Positions 49,949 to 60,272 are shown, counted from the stretch's first letter. The stretch is DNA of 64,000 bases from Leclercia sp. S52 (GCF_039727615.1 NZ_CP152474.1:3596001-3660000), one strand, 5' to 3'. Notes: a model not told the origin generated them from the letters alone. A program made the numbers and translations.

Positions 49949-49986
49949 TTAATCTCTTATCCTGGGTAAACTGATATTCGGGGGCC

Positions 49987-50754
49987 TCAGGCCATCCCAT
50001 CATGTTTCTGCTGCTGGTGCGCGTGTTCTCTTTTGAACTCGGCCAGCAACTTTGCTTGCTCTTCAGTCAGAGCCAGGTTTTCCAGAAGTTCAGGTCTTCT
50101 AAGCCAGGTACGGCCCAGCGACTGCTTCAGACGCCAGCGACGAATCTCGGCATGGTTTCCCGACAGTAATACCGGCGGTACCTCCATCCCTTCTAACACT
50201 TCAGGACGGGTATAGTGTGGACAGTCCAGCAATCCGTCAGCAAAAGAGTCTTCTGTTGCTGATGCTTCATGGCCCAGTACCCCCGGAATGAACCGGGAAA
50301 CGGAGTCAATCAGCGTCATTGCCGGTAACTCACCACCGCTGAGAACGTAATCGCCGATAGACCATTCTTCGTCAATCTCGGTTTGAATTACGCGCTCATC
50401 TATCCCTTCATAGCGACCGCACACCAGAATCAGTTTCTGATTCGCTGCCAGTTCGCTGACGCCCGCTTGATCAAGCTTGCGTCCCTGAGGTGACAGATAA
50501 ATCACCTTTGCGCCTTCACCTGCCGCGGCTTTTGCTGCTGCGATGGCATCCCGTAAGGGTTGAACCATCATGAGCATCCCCGGTCCGCCGCCGTAAGGAC
50601 GTTCGTCCACGGTACGGTGCCGGTCATGGGTGAAGTCACGTGGACTCCAGCTTTCGATGCTCAGCAGGCCATTTTTTACTGCCCGGCCAGTTACCCCGTA
50701 ATCAGTAATCGCGCGGAACATTTCAGGAAACAGGCTAATAATGCCAATCCACAT
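49987..50754 (-). CDS. trmD: tRNA (guanine-37-N1)-methyltransferase TrmD
   Basis: TrmD makes m1G37 in tRNAs and prevents +1 frameshifting. The 255-residue SPOUT enzyme shows [17 protein letters not shown], the SAM-knot segments [13 protein letters not shown] and [12 protein letters not shown], and the tRNA-binding C-terminus. It follows rimM by 30 nt. Confidence 0.98.
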   Translation of the reverse strand: MWIGIISLFPEMFRAITDYGVTGRAVKNGLLSIESWSPRDFTHDRHRTVDERPYGGGPGMLMMVQPLRDAIAAAKAAAGEGAKVIYLSPQGRKLDQAGVSELAANQKLILVCGRYEGIDERVIQTEIDEEWSIGDYVLSGGELPAMTLIDSVSRFIPGVLGHEASATEDSFADGLLDCPHYTRPEVLEGMEVPPVLLSGNHAEIRRWRLKQSLGRTWLRRPELLENLALTEEQAKLLAEFKREHAHQQQKHDGMA

Positions 50755-50784
50755 AGCGCCGTCTTTTACCGTTTTCAGGAGAAT

Positions 50785-51318
50785 TTAAAAACCAGGATCC
50801 CAATCTACTTCGATAGTTCGAGTAGCGAGATCGACTTTCTTGATAACCTGCCCATCGAGGAACGGAACCAACCGCTCCTTGATACCGAACGCATCTTTCA
50901 GGTTTGCCTTAATGACGAGAACGTCATTGGATCCGGTTTCCATCATATCGATGACTTTACCCAGACCGTAACCTTCGGTAGTGACTACCTGACAACCGAT
51001 AAGGTCTTTCCAGTAGTAACCCTCTTCCAGTTCAGGCAACTGCGACGAATCCACGACAATTTCACAATTAGTCAGCGCATTCGCGGCATCGCGATCGTCA
51101 ACGCCTTTCAGCTTGATAACGATGTCCTGATTGTGGTGACGCCAGCTTTCCAGCTCGACCTCTTGCCACTGACCCGCCTTCTGGATAAACCAGGGCTGAT
51201 AGTCAAAAATGCTTTCGGCGTCTTCGGTGGAGGAAAACACTCTGAGCCAACCACGGATACCGTAGCAAGAACCCATTTTTCCCAATACGATCGGTTCAAC
51301 AGGTGCTTTTTTGCTCAT
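50785..51318 (-). CDS. rimM: Ribosome maturation factor RimM
   Basis: RimM helps assemble the 30S head around S19. The 177-residue protein has an N-terminal reductase-like beta barrel ([20 protein letters not shown]) and a C-terminal PRC barrel ([21 protein letters not shown]). ATG 51318 is chosen because GGTGG is 5 nt upstream; ATG 51321 and GTG 51327 are too close to it. It follows rpsP by 18 nt. Confidence 0.97.
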   Translation of the reverse strand: MSKKAPVEPIVLGKMGSCYGIRGWLRVFSSTEDAESIFDYQPWFIQKAGQWQEVELESWRHHNQDIVIKLKGVDDRDAANALTNCEIVVDSSQLPELEEGYYWKDLIGCQVVTTEGYGLGKVIDMMETGSNDVLVIKANLKDAFGIKERLVPFLDGQVIKKVDLATRTIEVDWDPGF

Positions 51319-51336
51319 CATGACCACCGTGACAGA

Positions 51337-51585
51337 TTAAGCTGCTTTGTTTGCTGCTTTGATCAGCGTAGCAACGCGATCGGAAACGGTAGCGCCCTGG
51401 CCAACCCAGTGAGCGATACGATCCAGATCCAGACGGGTTTCTTCTTCTGCGCCAGAGGCCAGTGGGTTGAAGAAACCAACGCGCTCGATGAAGCGACCGT
51501 TGCGTGCATTACGGCTGTCAGTAACAACAACCTGGTAGAACGGACGCTTTTTCGCGCCGTGACGTGCTAAACGAATAGTTACCAT
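51337..51585 (-). CDS. rpsP: 30S ribosomal protein S16
   Basis: S16 (82 residues) begins [20 protein letters not shown] and has the conserved [20 protein letters not shown] 51585 gives the E. coli-length protein with AGAGGATGTT upstream. It is the first gene of the rpsP-rimM-trmD-rplS operon and sits directly behind a terminator-like leader hairpin. Confidence 0.99.
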   Translation of the reverse strand: MVTIRLARHGAKKRPFYQVVVTDSRNARNGRFIERVGFFNPLASGAEEETRLDLDRIAHWVGQGATVSDRVATLIKAANKAA

Positions 51586-51600
51586 AACATCCTCTTGTGT

Positions 51601-51641
51601 GAATAAAACACCGGGCCCCATCGAGGGAAGGAGCCCGGTGT
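51601..51641 (-). promoter_or_regulatory. Terminator-like hairpin in the rpsP leader
   Basis: ACACCGGGC (51608-51616) and GCCCGGTGT (51633-51641) form a 9-bp perfect stem, extended by GGC/CCC-rich inner pairing. On the minus strand it is followed by TTTTATTC, 23 nt before rpsP. It lies downstream of the candidate rpsP promoter, so it could be an attenuator of the operon as well as a stop for ffh read-through. Confidence 0.7.
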
Positions 51642-51659
51642 CATATTAAAAGCCCGAAA

Positions 51660-51687
51660 ATTTTACTGATTTCTGGGGAAAATGCAA
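51660..51687 (-). promoter_or_regulatory. Candidate rpsP promoter
   Basis: On the minus strand TTGCAT (51687-51682), a 16-nt spacer and TAAAAT (51665-51660) form a plausible sigma-70 promoter with a predicted start near 51653, upstream of the leader hairpin. Confidence 0.6.
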
Positions 51688-51833
51688 TCAGCAGTTGATA
51701 AGTCTGCTGTAAAAGGCCGTTGGCGGTGCAGCCAGTTTGACGTCGGCGAGCGCGCAGAAAGCGGAGCGTACACGTAGTACGTGAGCATTTCGAGCACTCC
51801 CCCGGCGTCAAAATGGCAAACAAGCCAGGCCGA

Positions 51834-53195
51834 TCAACGACCAGGGAAGCCTGGTGGCATCATCCCTTTCATCCCGCGCATCATCTTCGCCATTCCGCCC
51901 TTCTTCATCTTCTTCATCATGCGCTGCATGTCGTCGAACTGTTTCAGAAGGCGATTAACGTCCTGCACCTGCATCCCACAACCCGCCGCGATACGGCGTT
52001 TACGAGAGCCTTTAATAATTTCCGGCTTGGCGCGCTCTTTCAGGGTCATGGAGTTGATAATCGCCTCCATGCGTACCAGAACCTTGTCGTCCATCTGCGC
52101 TTTTACGTTATCCGGGATCTGGCCCATGCCCGGCAGCTTGCCCATCAGGCTTGCCATACCGCCCATATTTTTCATCTGGCGCAGCTGCTCCAGGAAGTCG
52201 GTCAGATCGAAGCCGTCGCCTTTTTTCAGCTTGGAGGCCAGCTTCTCAGCCTGGGCACGGTCGACCTTGCTCTCGATATCTTCGATCAGCGACAGCACGT
52301 CGCCCATGCCGAGGATACGGGAAGCGATACGGTCCGGGTGGAACGGCTCCAGCGCTTCGGTCTTCTCGCCGACGCCGAGGAACTTGATTGGCTTACCGGT
52401 GATATGACGGATAGAGAGCGCCGCACCGCCGCGGGCGTCGCCGTCCACTTTGGTCAGGACCACACCGGTTAACGGCAGCGCTTCGTTGAAGGCTTTCGCG
52501 GTGTTTGCCGCATCCTGACCGGTCATGGCATCGACCACAAACAGGGTTTCTACCGGATTGATCGCGGCATGCACCTGTTTGATTTCGTCCATCATCGCTT
52601 CGTCAACGTGCAGACGACCGGCGGTATCCACCAGCAGCACGTCAAAGAACTTCAGCTTCGCTTCTTTCAGCGCCGCGTTAACGATGTCGATTGGCTTTTG
52701 CGCCACGTCGGAAGGGAAGAACTCTACGCCAACCTGTTCAGCCAGGGTTTCCAGCTGTTTGATCGCCGCGGGGCGATAAACGTCGGCAGAGACGACCAGC
52801 ACCTTCTTCTTGTGCTTCTCGCGCAGGAATTTACCCAGCTTACCGACGCTGGTGGTTTTACCCGCACCCTGCAGACCGGCCATCAGCACCACTGCCGGCG
52901 GTTGCGCCGCCAGGTTCAGGCTCTGGTTCTCTTCGCCCATCGCCGAAACCAGTTCATTACGGACGATTTTGACGAACTCCTGACCCGGGGTCAGGCTCTT
53001 GTTCACTTCATGACCAACCGCTTTCTCTTTTACGCGGTTGATGAAATCACGCACGACCGGCAGCGCGACGTCTGCTTCAAGCAGCGCCATGCGCACTTCA
53101 CGCAGCGTCTCTTTGATGTTGTCTTCGGTAAGGCGTCCACGGCCGCTGATGTTGCGCAGCGTGCGCGACAAACGATCGGTTAAATTATCAAACAT
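51834..53195 (-). CDS. ffh: Signal recognition particle protein Ffh
   Basis: Ffh binds 4.5S RNA and signal sequences of membrane proteins for FtsY-mediated targeting. The 453-residue protein has the N domain, the G domain with GLQGAGKTTSVGKLG and DTAGRL, and a Met-rich M domain from about residue 325 (KNMGGMASLMGKLPGMGQI, MQRMMKKMKKGGMAKMMRGM). ATG 53195 gives MFDNLTDRLSRTLRNISG; the open frame above it to 53357 is not family sequence. It diverges from ypjD. Confidence 0.98.
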   Translation of the reverse strand: MFDNLTDRLSRTLRNISGRGRLTEDNIKETLREVRMALLEADVALPVVRDFINRVKEKAVGHEVNKSLTPGQEFVKIVRNELVSAMGEENQSLNLAAQPPAVVLMAGLQGAGKTTSVGKLGKFLREKHKKKVLVVSADVYRPAAIKQLETLAEQVGVEFFPSDVAQKPIDIVNAALKEAKLKFFDVLLVDTAGRLHVDEAMMDEIKQVHAAINPVETLFVVDAMTGQDAANTAKAFNEALPLTGVVLTKVDGDARGGAALSIRHITGKPIKFLGVGEKTEALEPFHPDRIASRILGMGDVLSLIEDIESKVDRAQAEKLASKLKKGDGFDLTDFLEQLRQMKNMGGMASLMGKLPGMGQIPDNVKAQMDDKVLVRMEAIINSMTLKERAKPEIIKGSRKRRIAAGCGMQVQDVNRLLKQFDDMQRMMKKMKKGGMAKMMRGMKGMMPPGFPGR

Positions 53196-53361
53196 TGTCT
53201 CTCGCCTGAGTAGAAACGTTGGGCCGCCATAAGCGACACATACACAGAATTTTGCCGCAGTATAACATGAAGGCGCCTTTGTTGTTATGCAACGGTTGGA
53301 GCACGCCTCACGTAACGTTATACTGCCTCTCTTTCTCATCAGGACAACTGTCGACACCTAT

Positions 53362-54153
53362 ATGCCTGTTTTCGCACTGATCGCTCTTGTGGCGTACTCT
53401 GTCAGCCTCGCGCTGATCATCCCTGGCCTGCTACAAAAAAACAGCGGCTGGCGGCGAATGGCTATTTTGTCGGCTGTCATCGCGTTGATAAGTCACGCCT
53501 TTGCGCTCGAAGCGCGCATTCTGCCGGGCGATGGCAGCGGGCAAAACCTGAGCCTGCTCAACGTCGGGTCGCTGGTCAGCCTGATGATCTGTACGGTCAT
53601 GACCATCGTGGCTTCGAAAAACCGCGGCTGGCTGCTGCTGCCGATTGTCTACGCCTTTGCGCTGATCAACCTCGCCTTTGCCACCTTCGTGCCGAATGAA
53701 TTCATCACCCACCTTGAAACCACGCCGGGAATGATGGTGCATATTGGCCTGTCGCTGTTCTCGTATGCGACGCTTATCATCGCCGCGCTGTACGCGCTCC
53801 AGCTGGCCTGGATTGACTATCAGCTCAAAAACAAAAAGCTGGCCTTCAGTAACGAAATGCCGCCGCTGATGACCATTGAGCGTAAGATGTTTCACATTAC
53901 CCAGGTCGGGGTAGTGCTGCTGACCCTCACGCTGATTACCGGCCTGTTTTATATGCACAATCTCTTCAGCATGGAGAATATCGATAAGGCCGTGCTCTCC
54001 ATCATCGCGTGGTTTGTCTATATTGTCCTGTTATGGGGCCATTATCATGAAGGCTGGCGCGGTCGCCGCGTGGTCTGGTTCAACGTTGCGGGAGCAGGCC
54101 TCCTGACACTGGCTTATTTCGGTAGCCGCGTCATCCAGCAGATCGCCAGCTAA
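53362..54153 (+). CDS. ypjD: YpjD, CcsA/cytochrome c assembly-like membrane protein
   Basis: The 263-residue protein has about eight membrane helices and the CcsA/HemX-like features HIGLSLFSYATLIIAALYALQLA and WGHYHEGWRGRRV. Function in enterics is not settled; a haem-related or permease role is possible from the fold. ATG 53362 matches the E. coli start MPVFALIALVAYSVSLALI; the open frame to 53287 is unsupported. It lies 18 nt upstream of corB and is likely co-transcribed. Confidence 0.93.
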   Translation: MPVFALIALVAYSVSLALIIPGLLQKNSGWRRMAILSAVIALISHAFALEARILPGDGSGQNLSLLNVGSLVSLMICTVMTIVASKNRGWLLLPIVYAFALINLAFATFVPNEFITHLETTPGMMVHIGLSLFSYATLIIAALYALQLAWIDYQLKNKKLAFSNEMPPLMTIERKMFHITQVGVVLLTLTLITGLFYMHNLFSMENIDKAVLSIIAWFVYIVLLWGHYHEGWRGRRVVWFNVAGAGLLTLAYFGSRVIQQIAS

Positions 54154-54171
54154 GTAACCAAGGAGTTCCCC

Positions 54172-55458
54172 CTGGAACACATCTCTACTACCACGCTGAT
54201 CATCACCCTGATCGTGATGGTGGTTATCTCCGCCTATTTCTCCGGCTCGGAGACCGGCATGATGACGCTGAACCGCTACCGGTTACGTCATCGCGCCAAA
54301 CAGGGTAACCGGGCCGCACGTCGTGTGGAAAAACTGCTGCGTAAACCGGATCGCCTGATAAGCCTGGTGCTTATCGGCAACAACCTGGTCAACATTCTCG
54401 CCTCCGCGCTGGGTACCATTGTCGGCATGCGCCTGTATGGCAACGCCGGGGTCGCTATCGCCACCGGGGTGCTGACCTTTGTGGTGCTGGTCTTTGCCGA
54501 AGTATTGCCAAAGACCGTCGCTGCGCTCTATCCCGAGAAGGTCGCCTATCCCAGCAGCTTCCTGCTGGCGCCGTTACTCATTCTGATGATGCCGCTGGTG
54601 TGGCTGTTAAACGGCGTGACGCGCGTGCTGATGCGCATGGTGGGCATTAAGGCGGATGTGACGATCAGCAGCGCGCTGAGCAAAGATGAACTGCGCACCA
54701 TCGTGCATGAATCGCGCTCGCAAATCTCCCGCCGCAATCAGGATATGCTGCTGTCGGTGCTGGATCTGGAAAAGGTCAGCGTTGACGACATTATGGTGCC
54801 GCGCAACGAGATCGTCGGTATCGACATCAACGACGACTGGAAAGCCATTGTCCGCCAGCTGACCCACTCCCCGCATGGCCGCATCGTGTTGTACCGTGAT
54901 TCGCTGGACGACACCATCAGCATGCTGCGCGTGCGTGAAGCCTATCGTCTGATGACCGAGAAAAAAGAGTTCACCAAAGAGGTGATGCTGCGGGCAGCGG
55001 ATGAGATTTACTACATTCCGGAAGGCACCCCGCTCAGTACCCAACTGGTCAAATTCCAGCGCAATAAAAAGAAAGTGGGTCTGGTGGTCGATGAGTATGG
55101 TGATATCCAGGGGCTGGTGACGGTGGAGGATATTCTGGAGGAGATTGTAGGCGACTTTACCACCTCCATGTCCCCTTCCCTCGCCGAAGAGGTCACGCCG
55201 CAAAACGACGGCTCGGTGCTGATTGACGGCAGCGCGAACGTCCGTGAACTCAACAAAGCCTTTAACTGGCAAATGCCGGAAGCGGAAGCCCGTACCATTA
55301 ACGGTATGATTCTGGAAGCGCTGGAGGAGATCCCGGCGTCGGGTACGCGGGTGCGTATCGGCCAGTACGATATTGATATCCTTGACGTGCAGGACAATAT
55401 GATTAAGCAGGTGAAAGTATTGCCGGTGAAACCGCTCAGGGAGAGCGTCGCGGAGTAA
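54172..55458 (+). CDS. corB: CorB/YfjD CNNM-type transporter, probable CTG start
   Basis: CorB-family proteins have a DUF21 membrane domain (about 1-190), a CBS-pair domain (about 195-330) and a CorC_HlyC domain (to 428), and are linked to Mg/Co efflux. GSETGMMTLNRYRLRH, IVLYRDSLDD and GLVVDEYGDIQGLVTVEDILEEIVGDF are clear. The full-length N-terminus LEHISTTTLIITLIVMV needs a CTG start at 54172. AAGGAG lies 7 nt upstream, and no ATG, GTG or TTG occurs before GTG 54211 and ATG 54214, which would remove 13-14 residues of the first helix. Confidence 0.9.
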   Translation: MEHISTTTLIITLIVMVVISAYFSGSETGMMTLNRYRLRHRAKQGNRAARRVEKLLRKPDRLISLVLIGNNLVNILASALGTIVGMRLYGNAGVAIATGVLTFVVLVFAEVLPKTVAALYPEKVAYPSSFLLAPLLILMMPLVWLLNGVTRVLMRMVGIKADVTISSALSKDELRTIVHESRSQISRRNQDMLLSVLDLEKVSVDDIMVPRNEIVGIDINDDWKAIVRQLTHSPHGRIVLYRDSLDDTISMLRVREAYRLMTEKKEFTKEVMLRAADEIYYIPEGTPLSTQLVKFQRNKKKVGLVVDEYGDIQGLVTVEDILEEIVGDFTTSMSPSLAEEVTPQNDGSVLIDGSANVRELNKAFNWQMPEAEARTINGMILEALEEIPASGTRVRIGQYDIDILDVQDNMIKQVKVLPVKPLRESVAE

Positions 55459-55462
55459 GTCG

Positions 55463-55503
55463 TTGTAGGCCGGGTCAGGCGAAGCCGCCGCCCGGCACTA
55501 CGG
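55463..55503. repeat. REP palindromic element
   Basis: GTAGGCCGGGTCAGGCGAAGCCGCCGCCCGGC is a typical enterobacterial REP unit between convergent corB and grpE. It probably replaces an intrinsic terminator here. Confidence 0.85.
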
Positions 55504-55511
55504 GAGGCCAG

Positions 55512-56105
55512 TTAAGCCTTAGCTTTCGCCACGGAGACCATCGCCGCGCGAATGGTACGACCGTTCAGGGTATAGCCTTTCTGCATCACCATCAGCACGT
55601 TACCAGCAGCAACGTCCTCAGACTCCACCATCGCAATGGCCTGATGCACGTTCGGATCCATCGGCACGTTGGTGTCGGCAACCACTTCGACGCCAAACTT
55701 CTTCACCACGTCCAGCATGGATTTTAGCGTCAGCTCGATACCTTCAACCATCGGGGCCATGTCCGGGTTCGCTTTATCCGCCACTTCCAGCGCGCGATCC
55801 AGGCTGTCGATAACCGGCAGCAGTTCGTTGACGAACTTCTCCAGCGCAAATTTATGCGCCTTTTCAACGTCCAGCTCGGTACGGCGACGCAGGTTTTCCA
55901 TTTCCGCTTTGATACGCAGGATGCCATCGCGCTCGCGGTTCTGGGCTTCAGTGACCTGAGCTTCCAGATTCGCAATTTTTTCATCGCGCGGATCCACCTG
56001 CTCAGCACCGGCCTCAGGCTCTGCAGCCTCAACCTCTTCGTGCTGCTCCGTGATAATTTCTTCCGGGGCTTGCCCCTCAGGCGTTTTCTGTTCTTTACTA
56101 CTCAT
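55512..56105 (-). CDS. grpE: Nucleotide exchange factor GrpE
   Basis: GrpE exchanges ADP on DnaK. The 197-residue protein has an acidic N-terminus, a long coiled coil (about 45-90), a four-helix bundle and the C-terminal beta-wing with [21 protein letters not shown] 56105 gives [18 protein letters not shown]; an in-frame ATG at 56129 is unsupported. A sigma-32 promoter lies upstream, and it diverges from nadK. Confidence 0.98.
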   Translation of the reverse strand: MSSKEQKTPEGQAPEEIITEQHEEVEAAEPEAGAEQVDPRDEKIANLEAQVTEAQNRERDGILRIKAEMENLRRRTELDVEKAHKFALEKFVNELLPVIDSLDRALEVADKANPDMAPMVEGIELTLKSMLDVVKKFGVEVVADTNVPMDPNVHQAIAMVESEDVAAGNVLMVMQKGYTLNGRTIRAAMVSVAKAKA

Positions 56106-56150
56106 GAATTTCTCCGCGTTTTTCTGCATTCAACTCGCTAACTTCGCTTA

Positions 56151-56178
56151 TTATGGGGATCAGTTTCCGGGATTCAAG
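56151..56178 (-). promoter_or_regulatory. Sigma-32 promoter of grpE
   Basis: On the minus strand CTTGAA (56178-56173), a 14-nt spacer and CCCCATAA (56158-56151) match the heat-shock consensus closely. Confidence 0.9.
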
Positions 56179-56226
56179 GGAACAAGCCACATTGTCATCA
56201 TTCATTCGCACAAGGACCTTCAGAAA

Positions 56227-57105
56227 ATGAGCAACCATTTCAAGTGTATTGGGATTGTCGGTCATCCACGTCACCCTACTGCGTTGACGACACATGAAAT
56301 GCTGTATCGCTGGCTGTGTGCGAAAAATTACGATGTGATTGTTGAACAACAGATTGCTCAGGAACTGCAGCTTACCAATGTAAAGACCGGCACGCTGGCG
56401 GAAATCGGTCAGCAGGCCGACCTGGCGGTGGTGGTCGGGGGCGACGGCAACATGCTCGGCGCCGCGCGTACCCTTGCCCGTTACGATATTAAAGTCATTG
56501 GCATCAACCGTGGCAACCTGGGCTTTTTAACCGACCTCGACCCGGATAACGCCCAGCAGCAGCTCGCCGACGTGCTGGAAGGCCACTACATCAGTGAAAA
56601 ACGCTTTTTACTGGAAGCGCAGGTGTGCCAGCAGGATTGCCAGAAACGGATCAGCACCGCCATTAACGAAGTGGTGCTGCACCCGGGAAAAGTGGCGCAC
56701 ATGATTGAGTTCGAAGTCTATATCGACGAAATCTTTGCCTTCTCGCAGCGCTCCGATGGGCTGATTATTTCTACCCCTACCGGATCCACGGCCTACTCGC
56801 TTTCTGCGGGCGGCCCGATCCTGACTCCGTCGCTGGATGCCATCACGCTGGTGCCGATGTTCCCGCATACCCTCTCGGCCCGCCCGCTGGTCATCAACAG
56901 CAGCAGCACCATCCGTCTGCGCTTCTCGCACCGCCGTAACGACCTGGAGATCAGCTGCGACAGCCAAATCGCGCTGCCGATCCAGGAAGGTGAGGATGTG
57001 CTAATCCGCCGCTGCGATTATCACCTCAATCTGATCCACCCGAAAGACTACAGCTATTTCAACACATTAAGCTCCAAGCTCGGCTGGTCGAAAAAATTGT
57101 TCTGA
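56227..57105 (+). CDS. nadK: NAD kinase
   Basis: NadK phosphorylates NAD to NADP. The 292-residue protein has the substrate motif [14 protein letters not shown] (GGDG) and the [15 protein letters not shown] catalytic loop. ATG 56227 gives [20 protein letters not shown], as in E. coli; the frame is open upstream but overlaps the grpE start and promoter. Confidence 0.97.
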   Translation: MSNHFKCIGIVGHPRHPTALTTHEMLYRWLCAKNYDVIVEQQIAQELQLTNVKTGTLAEIGQQADLAVVVGGDGNMLGAARTLARYDIKVIGINRGNLGFLTDLDPDNAQQQLADVLEGHYISEKRFLLEAQVCQQDCQKRISTAINEVVLHPGKVAHMIEFEVYIDEIFAFSQRSDGLIISTPTGSTAYSLSAGGPILTPSLDAITLVPMFPHTLSARPLVINSSSTIRLRFSHRRNDLEISCDSQIALPIQEGEDVLIRRCDYHLNLIHPKDYSYFNTLSSKLGWSKKLF

Positions 57106-57122
57106 AATAGCATCCAGCACTT

Positions 57123-57142
57123 TACTGTATAAAAAACCAGTT
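57123..57142 (+). promoter_or_regulatory. LexA (SOS) box 1 of recN
   Basis: TACTGTATAAAAAACCAGTT fits CTGT-N8-ACAG with one mismatch, overlapping the -35 region of recN. Confidence 0.9.
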
Positions 57143-57144
57143 TA

Positions 57145-57164
57145 TACTGTACACAAACACAGTT
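57145..57164 (+). promoter_or_regulatory. LexA (SOS) box 2 of recN
   Basis: TACTGTACACAAACACAGTT contains a perfect CTGT-N8-ACAG. It overlaps the -10 element TATACT (57143-57148). Two adjacent boxes 22 bp apart give the tight repression known for recN. Confidence 0.93.
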
Positions 57165-57190
57165 ATGGTTTTTCATACAGGAAAACGTTT

Positions 57191-58852
57191 ATGCTGGCAC
57201 AACTGACCATCAGCAACTTCGCCATCGTTCGTGAGCTCGAAATTGATTTCAACAGCGGAATGACAGCTATCACCGGGGAAACCGGTGCCGGTAAATCTAT
57301 TGCGATTGATGCGCTCGGGCTGTGCCTTGGCGGTCGTGCCGACGGCGACATGGTTCGCGCTGGCGCCAGCCGCGCCGATCTCTGTGCCCGTTTCTCCCTG
57401 AAAGATACCCCTGCCGCCCTGCGCTGGCTTGAGGAGAACCAACTCGAAGATGGGCGTGAGTGCTTACTTCGCCGCGTCCTCAATAGCGACGGCCGCTCCC
57501 GTGGCTTTATCAACGGTACCGCGGTACCGTTGTCCCAGCTGCGCGAACTGGGCCAGCTGTTGATCCAAATCCACGGGCAGCACGCCCATCAACAGCTTAT
57601 CAAGCCTGAACAGCAGAAGTCCTTACTCGACGGCTATGCCGGTGAATCCGACCTTATGCAGCTTATGGCGGCGCACTATCGTCAGTGGCATCAAAGCTGC
57701 CGTGAGCTGGCGCTGCATCAGCAGCAGAGCCAGGAACGCGCGGCCCGCGCCGAACTGCTGGCGTATCAGCTGAAAGAGCTAAACGAGTTCAGCCCGCAGC
57801 CGGGCGAGTTTGAGCAGATTGACGAAGAGTACAAACGCCTCGCCAACAGCGGCCAGCTGCTTTCCACCAGCCAGCAGGCGCTGAACCTCATGGCCGACGG
57901 CGAGGATGTGAATCTGCAAAGTCAGCTCTATACCGTGCGCCAGTTAGTCACCGAGCTGGCAGGCATGGACAGCAAAGTGTCCGGCATGCTGGATATGCTG
58001 GAAGAGGCAGCGATTCAGATCTCCGAAGCCAGTGACGAGCTGCGCCACTACTGCGAGCGGCTGGATCTCGATCCTAACCGCCTGTTTGAGCTGGAACAGC
58101 GCATTTCGCGCCAAATTTCCCTGGCGCGTAAGCACCACGTTTCACCGGAAGAGCTACCTGCGTTCCACCAGTCCCTGCTCGATGAGCAGCATCAGCTTGA
58201 CGATCAGGCCGACTCGCTGGAGACCCTCTCTCTGGCCGTCAGCGTGCACCATCAGCAGGCGATGCAAACCGCCACGCAGCTGCACAATGTCCGTCAGCGT
58301 TACGCTCAGGAGCTGAGCCAGCACATCACGGAGAGCATGCATCTGCTGTCGATGCCGCACGGCGTTTTCACCATCGATGTGAAGTTTGAAGACAATCACC
58401 TGACGGCCGAAGGGGCAGACCGCATTGAATTCCGCGTCACCACTAACCCGGGCCAGCCGCTGCAGGCTATCTCCCGGGTCGCATCCGGCGGTGAGCTGTC
58501 GCGTATCGCCCTGGCGATTCAGGTGATCACGGCGAAGAAAATGGAAACCCCGGCGCTGATCTTCGATGAAGTGGATGTCGGTATCAGCGGCCCGACCGCG
58601 GCGGTAGTGGGTAAACTGCTGCGTCAGCTGGGCGAGTCCACCCAGGTAATGTGTGTAACCCACCTGCCGCAGGTTGCCGGCTGCGGCCACCATCACTTCT
58701 TTGTCAGCAAAGAAACCGACGGCGAGATGACCGAAACGCACATGCAGCCGCTGGACAAACGCGCCCGTCTGCAGGAGCTGGCCCGTCTGCTGGGCGGCAG
58801 CGAAGTTACCCGCAACACGCTGGCGAATGCGAAAGAACTGCTGGCTGCCTAA
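57191..58852 (+). CDS. recN: DNA repair protein RecN
   Basis: RecN is an SMC-like ATPase induced by SOS that helps double-strand break repair. The 553-residue protein has Walker [19 protein letters not shown], a central coiled-coil region (about 150-370), the signature [17 protein letters not shown] and Walker [16 protein letters not shown] 57191 follows the double LexA operator. Confidence 0.98.
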   Translation: MLAQLTISNFAIVRELEIDFNSGMTAITGETGAGKSIAIDALGLCLGGRADGDMVRAGASRADLCARFSLKDTPAALRWLEENQLEDGRECLLRRVLNSDGRSRGFINGTAVPLSQLRELGQLLIQIHGQHAHQQLIKPEQQKSLLDGYAGESDLMQLMAAHYRQWHQSCRELALHQQQSQERAARAELLAYQLKELNEFSPQPGEFEQIDEEYKRLANSGQLLSTSQQALNLMADGEDVNLQSQLYTVRQLVTELAGMDSKVSGMLDMLEEAAIQISEASDELRHYCERLDLDPNRLFELEQRISRQISLARKHHVSPEELPAFHQSLLDEQHQLDDQADSLETLSLAVSVHHQQAMQTATQLHNVRQRYAQELSQHITESMHLLSMPHGVFTIDVKFEDNHLTAEGADRIEFRVTTNPGQPLQAISRVASGGELSRIALAIQVITAKKMETPALIFDEVDVGISGPTAAVVGKLLRQLGESTQVMCVTHLPQVAGCGHHHFFVSKETDGEMTETHMQPLDKRARLQELARLLGGSEVTRNTLANAKELLAA

Positions 58853-59003
58853 ACTTTTTCGGTATCTCAGGGTCATACAGAACAATAAAAACGCCGACAG
58901 ACCGGACGCCAGAGGTTTTAATGTGGTGAAAGGTCTATTATCATCGGCATATTACATATGAGCCGTCGCGTATTGCCCGGGCCCGAAAAGGAATCAAATC
59001 ACT

Positions 59004-59345
59004 ATGCGCTGTAAAACGCTGACCGCTGCCGCAGCGGTTCTTCTGATGATGACCGCAGGCTGCTCCACTCTGGAAAAAGTGGTTTACCGCCCTGACATCA
59101 ACCAGGGGAACTATCTCGCTCCTAACGATGTGTCTAAAATTCGTGTCGGTATGACGCAGCAGCAGGTTGCCTATGCCCTGGGCACGCCGATGATGTCCGA
59201 CCCGTTCGGCACCAACACCTGGTTCTACGTGTTCCGCCAGAAGCCAGGCCATGAAGACGTGTCCCAGCAGACCCTGACGCTGACCTTCAACAGCAGCGGC
59301 GTGCTGACCAACATCGACAACAAACCTGCGCTCACCAAAGAGTAA
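59004..59345 (+). CDS. bamE: Outer-membrane assembly factor BamE
   Basis: BamE (SmpA) is a BAM-complex lipoprotein. The 113-residue product has the lipobox LMMTAGC (Cys19), then [21 protein letters not shown] and the SmpA/OmlA fold with [21 protein letters not shown]. It is single-transcribed with its own terminator. Confidence 0.97.
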   Translation: MRCKTLTAAAAVLLMMTAGCSTLEKVVYRPDINQGNYLAPNDVSKIRVGMTQQQVAYALGTPMMSDPFGTNTWFYVFRQKPGHEDVSQQTLTLTFNSSGVLTNIDNKPALTKE

Positions 59346-59361
59346 GGTTTCAGAAATACAA

Positions 59362-59388
59362 AAAGGTGCTCAATGAGCACCTTTTTTT
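59362..59388. terminator. bamE terminator (bidirectional with rnfH)
   Basis: AAAGGTGCTC and GAGCACCTTT pair around a 3-nt loop, with A run on the left and T run on the right, between convergent bamE and rnfH. Confidence 0.92.
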
Positions 59389-59401
59389 GTTTTATCGCGG
59401 G

Positions 59402-59689
59402 TTACTTAGCGGACTTCTCCGCACGCTGGCGACGCAGCTCTTTCGGGTCGGCAATCAGCGGGCGATAGATCTCAACCCGGTCGCCGTCCTTTACGCTATC
59501 CGCCAGTTTGACCGGACGGCTGTAAATCCCGACTTTGTTTTTTGTCAGATCGATATCGCTGCGCAGCGTCAGCAGGCCAGAAGCGCGGATCGCCTCTTCA
59601 ACGGTGGCGCCCTCTTCCAGCGTCACGCGCTGCAGATACTGCTTTTCCGGCAGCGCGTAGGCCACTTCCACCACGATGTTAGCCGGCAC
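59402..59689 (-). CDS. rnfH: RnfH family ubiquitin-fold protein
   Basis: The 95-residue RnfH (YfjF) protein has the beta-grasp fold ([44 protein letters not shown]). Function is unsettled. It starts at GTG 59689, behind AGAGG, and overlaps the ratA stop by 11 nt. An open frame further upstream has no family resemblance. Confidence 0.92.
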   Translation of the reverse strand: MPANIVVEVAYALPEKQYLQRVTLEEGATVEEAIRASGLLTLRSDIDLTKNKVGIYSRPVKLADSVKDGDRVEIYRPLIADPKELRRQRAEKSAK

Positions 59690-60116
59690 TGTAAACCTCT
59701 TTGGCGCGCACCGTAAAGGCCTGAACCATATTCGCCGCCAGCTCTTTAAACACGCGACCAAACGCCAGCTCAATCAGGGCGTTGGTAAATTCAAAGTCGA
59801 GATGAAACTCGATCCGGCAGGCATCGGCGCTGAGCGGAACAAACTTCCATCCGCCCATCAATTTCTTGAACGGGCCATCCACCAGATGCATCAGAATGCT
59901 CTGGTTATCGGTCAGCGTGTTGCGGGTGGTGAAGGTTTTGCTGATCCCGGCTTTGGAGACATCCACCGCCGCCGTCATTTGCGTCGGGCCTGAGTCCAGC
60001 ACGCGGCTCCCGGTACATCCCGGGATAAACTGCGGATATGACTGTACGTCATTCACTAACTGGTACATCTGTTCCACACTGTAGGGGACAAGCGCAGTAC
60101 GACTAATCTGAGGCAT
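59679..60116 (-). CDS. ratA: Ribosome association toxin RatA
   Basis: RatA (PasT) is a START/coenzyme Q-binding COQ10-family protein; E. coli RatA blocks 70S formation, while the family is tied to ubiquinone handling and persistence. The 145-residue form from ATG 60116 starts [21 protein letters not shown], with AGGA upstream; a 158-residue form from 60155 is also in frame. With rnfH it forms the conserved ratA-rnfH pair, divergent from smpB. Confidence 0.93.
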   Translation of the reverse strand: MPQISRTALVPYSVEQMYQLVNDVQSYPQFIPGCTGSRVLDSGPTQMTAAVDVSKAGISKTFTTRNTLTDNQSILMHLVDGPFKKLMGGWKFVPLSADACRIEFHLDFEFTNALIELAFGRVFKELAANMVQAFTVRAKEVYSAG

Positions 60117-60272
60117 AACATTTTTCCTGATCAAACAACCGACAAATAATAGCATTTATCACCTGTTAAAAAAACGCTGAGCCTCATCTCGTGCTAATAT
60201 AGCGCGTTAGACCTCACAGGACGCAACGAGGTGACTTTTTGACATCAGATTACCTACGGCTTCACGACACTT

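Noticed and set aside
54214..55458. corB starting at ATG 54214
   Set aside because: It would cut 14 residues of conserved first-helix sequence and has no ribosome site at the right distance; the CTG at 54172 does.
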